A DNA stretch of 64,000 bases from an uncultured SAR86 cluster bacterium. GTDB taxonomy: Bacteria > Pseudomonadota > Gammaproteobacteria > Magnimaribacterales > D2472. This document shows, in pieces, positions 60,691 through 64,000 of the stretch. Numbering within the stretch: position 1 is the stretch's first letter; each line of letters starts with the position of its first letter. The notes beneath the pieces were generated by a model. The model saw only the letters and a program-made list of their open reading frames with translations. It made no database searches and was not told the origin of the DNA. The position numbers and the translations under genes are program-made. The stretch covers positions 1 through 64,000 of the forward strand of contig CACEJU010000005.1 of the NCBI GenBank assembly GCA_902559885.1, written 5' to 3'.

Positions 60691-61667
60691 AAAAATTAAT
60701 ATATTCACATGGCGAGTCATCTGGGATAGGGCCAGATTTAGTTATTAAATTATGTAAGACTAATTATTGGGCTAAATTAAAATATCCTTTAATCATTGTT
60801 GGTGATCCAAAATTATTTATAGATAGAGCTAATCTTCTTAAAAAAAATATAAGCATTATTTCAATTCAGTCTATTAATGAAGCACAACCTAATAAAAAAA
60901 ATACTTTGCAAATTCTTTTTAACGGCAAATGTAAAAATACTAATCCCGGAAGACTTTACAAAAGCAATGTTAAATATATTTTAGATGTTTTAAATACCTC
61001 TATTAACATATGCATCAAAAATAAGGATTGTGCATTAGTAACTGGGCCTTTAAGCAAAGAAAATATTATTAAAATAGATTCACAATTCACAGGCCATACT
61101 GAGCATATTCAAAGACTTACAAAAAGTAAAAATGTATTAATGCTTTTAGGATCTGAAAAACTGAAACTTGCTTTTATTACAACTCACATTCCGTTGCAAA
61201 AAGTTTCAAATGCAATAAATGAAGATGCTGTATTTTCAAAAACAAAAATCTTAGATATTGAACTAAAGAAAAAGTTTAAAATTAAGAATCCTCGTATTGG
61301 TATTTTAGGTTTAAATCCGCATGCTGGTGAAAATGGAAAAATTGGTAGTGAGGAAATTAATAAAATTGCTCCAGCAATTAAAAAATTAAAGTCTCAAAAA
61401 ATTAATATAACTGGTCCAATTTCAGCTGATACTGCCTTCACTGTATCTAATAGAAAAAAATATGATGCATTTGTTGCAATGTATCATGATCAAGCATTAC
61501 CTGTATTAAAAGCTATAAGCTTTGGTTCTGGATATAACATTACTCTTGGAGTATCAATAATCAGAACATCAGTTGATCATGGGGTGGCTCTAGATATAGC
61601 AGGCAAAGATGGTTTGGATTATGGCTCATTGCAATCAGCTATAAATCTTGCTCAAAAAATAATTTAA
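60687..61667 (+). CDS. pdxA: 4-hydroxythreonine-4-phosphate dehydrogenase (TTG start)
   Basis: GESSGIGPDLVIKL, VTGPLSKENI, FTGHTEHIQ, ILGLNPHAGENGKIGSEE, MYHDQALPVLKA, IRTSVDHGVALDIAG. Confidence 0.95.
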   Translation: MKKLIYSHGESSGIGPDLVIKLCKTNYWAKLKYPLIIVGDPKLFIDRANLLKKNISIISIQSINEAQPNKKNTLQILFNGKCKNTNPGRLYKSNVKYILDVLNTSINICIKNKDCALVTGPLSKENIIKIDSQFTGHTEHIQRLTKSKNVLMLLGSEKLKLAFITTHIPLQKVSNAINEDAVFSKTKILDIELKKKFKIKNPRIGILGLNPHAGENGKIGSEEINKIAPAIKKLKSQKINITGPISADTAFTVSNRKKYDAFVAMYHDQALPVLKAISFGSGYNITLGVSIIRTSVDHGVALDIAGKDGLDYGSLQSAINLAQKII

Positions 61668-62437
61668 TGATTAACAGAGCAAAAAGAAGAAAATTTGGAC
61701 AAAATTATCTAAAAGATAAACTAGTGCTTGCTAAAATGAGTGATTACATTAATCCAAAAAAAACTGATCACATTATTGAAATTGGTCCTGGTGAAGGCGC
61801 ATTAACAAAGTCCTTACTCTTAAATAAAGATATTAAACTTAAAGCAATTGATATTGATAAACAGAATGTTGATTTGTTAAAAGAAAAATTTTCCTCTTAT
61901 AGCAATGCCAATTTTATTCATGCTGATTTCCTAGACTATGATTTAAATAAAATTACTGATTTACCTCTAAGAATTGTGGGCAACCTTCCCTATAATGTTT
62001 CAACTCAAATTATTTTGAGCTTTATTAACCATCATCAAAAAATTTATGACATGCACTTCTTAGTTCAAAAAGAAGTGGCTGAAAAAATTAATGGAAAAAT
62101 ACAAACCAAAAACTGGGGCAAGCTTGCTATAAAAATTGCATGTTTTTTTGAATCTGAAATGCTTTTTGATGTTTATCCAGAATCTTTTGATATCAAACCA
62201 AAGGTTGATTCAACATTTATTAAACTTAAACCAAGACCTGACAAAATTATAAATACAAATGAGATTGAGGGATTCTTCAGCTTTATAGATGATGCGTTAA
62301 CCTCAAAAAGAAAAAACATAAAAAATAATTTAAAAAAATATGACATAGATTGGAGAAAAGCATCTATTGATCCCACGTCTAGAACAGAACAATTAAATTT
62401 AGAGACTTTAATATCTCTATTTAGATCAGTTAGCTGA
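61667..62437 (+). CDS. rsmA: 16S rRNA dimethyladenosine transferase
   Basis: RRKFGQNYLKDKLV, IIEIGPGEGALTKSLL, VGNLPYNVSTQII. Confidence 0.95.
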   Translation: MINRAKRRKFGQNYLKDKLVLAKMSDYINPKKTDHIIEIGPGEGALTKSLLLNKDIKLKAIDIDKQNVDLLKEKFSSYSNANFIHADFLDYDLNKITDLPLRIVGNLPYNVSTQIILSFINHHQKIYDMHFLVQKEVAEKINGKIQTKNWGKLAIKIACFFESEMLFDVYPESFDIKPKVDSTFIKLKPRPDKIINTNEIEGFFSFIDDALTSKRKNIKNNLKKYDIDWRKASIDPTSRTEQLNLETLISLFRSVS

Positions 62438-62438
62438 T

Positions 62439-63242
62439 ATGGCGCATTATGTAATAGGTGATGTTCAAGGATGTTTTGAAGAACTATTAGATCTAACAAA
62501 ATTAATAGAATTTTCTTCTATAAATGACAGGCTAATTTTTGCAGGAGATTTAGTTAATAGAGGGCCTCAATCATTGGAAGTATTGGATTTTTGCCTAAAA
62601 AATAAAAATGCTGTTTCGGGTGTGCTTGGAAATCACGACTTTTATTTATTGTATCTTCTTCAACACGGGGGTGAGGATAGCTCGTTAAATAAAATAATAA
62701 ATTCATCAAATACGGAAGAATATTTTAATTGGTTAAGTGCCCTTCCATTAGTAAAAAACATTGAAATTAAAAATAATATCTTTTGGATTGTGCATGCAGG
62801 CATTCCTCCATTTTGGAAGCCAAGTATTGCATATCAATATTCTCAAGAAATAGAAGACCAATTAAAAAATAATTCAAAAGAATTGCTTGAAAATATTTGG
62901 GGGGATCATCCAAGCTCATGGCAGGACTCTTACCAGGGACTTGAGCGTTATAGATGTATTATCAATCACTTAACAAGAATGAGATATCTCAATAATGATA
63001 ACTCTCTTAATCTTAAAAAAAAGGATCTTTTGCCAAGCAAGGAATTATCACCATGGTTTAACTTACTAGAAGAAGATTCTTTGGCTCCAAATGAGTATAT
63101 TGTATTTGGACATTGGGCATCACTTAATGGCCAAACTAATATAAAAAATATTATTGGATTGGATACGGGTTGCGTTTGGGGCGGAAGCCTTACTGCTTTA
63201 AGATTAGAGGATATGAAAATTTTTTCTGTTCAAAAAAAATGA
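62439..63242 (+). CDS. apaH: Bis(5'-nucleosyl)-tetraphosphatase (symmetrical)
   Basis: YVIGDVQGCFEELLDL, FAGDLVNRGPQSLEVL, GVLGNHDFYLL, FGHWASLNG, GLDTGCVWGGSLTALRLED. Confidence 0.95.
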   Translation: MAHYVIGDVQGCFEELLDLTKLIEFSSINDRLIFAGDLVNRGPQSLEVLDFCLKNKNAVSGVLGNHDFYLLYLLQHGGEDSSLNKIINSSNTEEYFNWLSALPLVKNIEIKNNIFWIVHAGIPPFWKPSIAYQYSQEIEDQLKNNSKELLENIWGDHPSSWQDSYQGLERYRCIINHLTRMRYLNNDNSLNLKKKDLLPSKELSPWFNLLEEDSLAPNEYIVFGHWASLNGQTNIKNIIGLDTGCVWGGSLTALRLEDMKIFSVQKK

Positions 63243-64000
63243 AAATATATCAAGTTGGCGGATCTATCAGGGATGAATTGCTTGGTTGCAAGCCATCTGA
63301 CAAAGACTGGGTTGTTGTAGGCTCATCACCAGAGGAAATGATTGAAAAAGGATTTCAGCCTGTAGGTAAAGATTTTCCTGTTTTTTTACATCCAGATACC
63401 AAAGAAGAATATGCTCTTGCAAGAACTGAAAGAAAACATGGTAAGGGCTATAAGGGTTTTAAAGTTTATGCTGATAAAAATGTTACTCTTGAAGATGATC
63501 TTAAGAGGAGAGATTTAACAATAAATTCAATAGCCAAAACTGAAAATGGAGAATATATAGATCCATTTAACGGGCTTGAGGATTTAAAATTAAAAAGATT
63601 TCGTCATACTTCAGATGCATTTGAAGAAGATCCATTAAGAGCGTTCAGACTCGCTAGATTTTACTCCTATAAGCATCTTTCTGACTTTGAACTTGATAGT
63701 AAAACACGGATGCTTATAGAAAAAATTGTAGCAAACAAGGAAATACATGCTTTATCCAAGGAGCGAATTTGGATGGAAACATATAAGGCCCTAAACTCAG
63801 ATTTACCTTCAAATTTTTTTAAAAAGATAATTGAATACAAAATAATGAAACCTTTTTTTGAGAATCTAGTAAAAACAGATATAAAAAATTACAACGATCC
63901 TATTCTTAACTGGTTAGAATTATCATTTCAAAATAATTTTAATATTTCAGAAAAAATAAATGTGCCATCTGTTTATATTGAATATGAGGTTATTCTAAAA
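63239..64000 (+). CDS. cca: CCA-adding tRNA nucleotidyltransferase (partial, C-terminus off the right edge)
   Basis: ATG at 63239: MKIYQVGGSIRDELLGCKPSDKDWVVVGSSPEEM...ARTERKHGKGYKGF...LEDDLKRRDLTINSIAK; no stop to the window end. Confidence 0.93.
   Translation, partial: MKIYQVGGSIRDELLGCKPSDKDWVVVGSSPEEMIEKGFQPVGKDFPVFLHPDTKEEYALARTERKHGKGYKGFKVYADKNVTLEDDLKRRDLTINSIAKTENGEYIDPFNGLEDLKLKRFRHTSDAFEEDPLRAFRLARFYSYKHLSDFELDSKTRMLIEKIVANKEIHALSKERIWMETYKALNSDLPSNFFKKIIEYKIMKPFFENLVKTDIKNYNDPILNWLELSFQNNFNISEKINVPSVYIEYEVILK

Noticed and set aside
60687-60800. PdxA N-terminus GESSGIGPD looked atypical against GDPAGIGPE
   Set aside because: E. coli-type PdxA has GEPAGIGPDLV, so this is within family variation.

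Overview
AT-rich, densely coded bacterial chromosomal segment. Gene content and synteny (rpoD/dnaG, gshB/rsmE, fis-purH-purD, trpEGDC, lptD-surA-pdxA-rsmA-apaH) point to a marine gammaproteobacterium with a streamlined genome, possibly SAR86-like (inference, not tested). It is mostly housekeeping: glutamate synthase, heme, cysteine, tryptophan and purine synthesis, replication/transcription factors and outer-membrane biogenesis. There are two tRNAs. I saw no CRISPR array, prophage, transposon or rRNA. Accessory regions include an orphan CobS/CobT-like AAA+/VWA pair, a DUF305-LVIVD fusion, a type II pantothenate kinase-like protein, a Fur-box TonB siderophore receptor and a large GH81-like laminarinase lipoprotein. 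The most interesting observations are: (i) a GltD with an ~85-aa N-terminal extension resembling the N-terminal (arm/SAM-like) segment of tyrosine recombinases; (ii) a small, very basic ORF with a strong Shine-Dalgarno but no ATG/GTG/TTG at the expected site (candidate AUU start), followed by a 23-aa membrane microprotein; (iii) several perfect palindromes upstream of accessory genes; (iv) a hairpin built across the stop codons of the convergent yrbL and rpoD genes. I did not find a clear multi-gene defence or mobile system.
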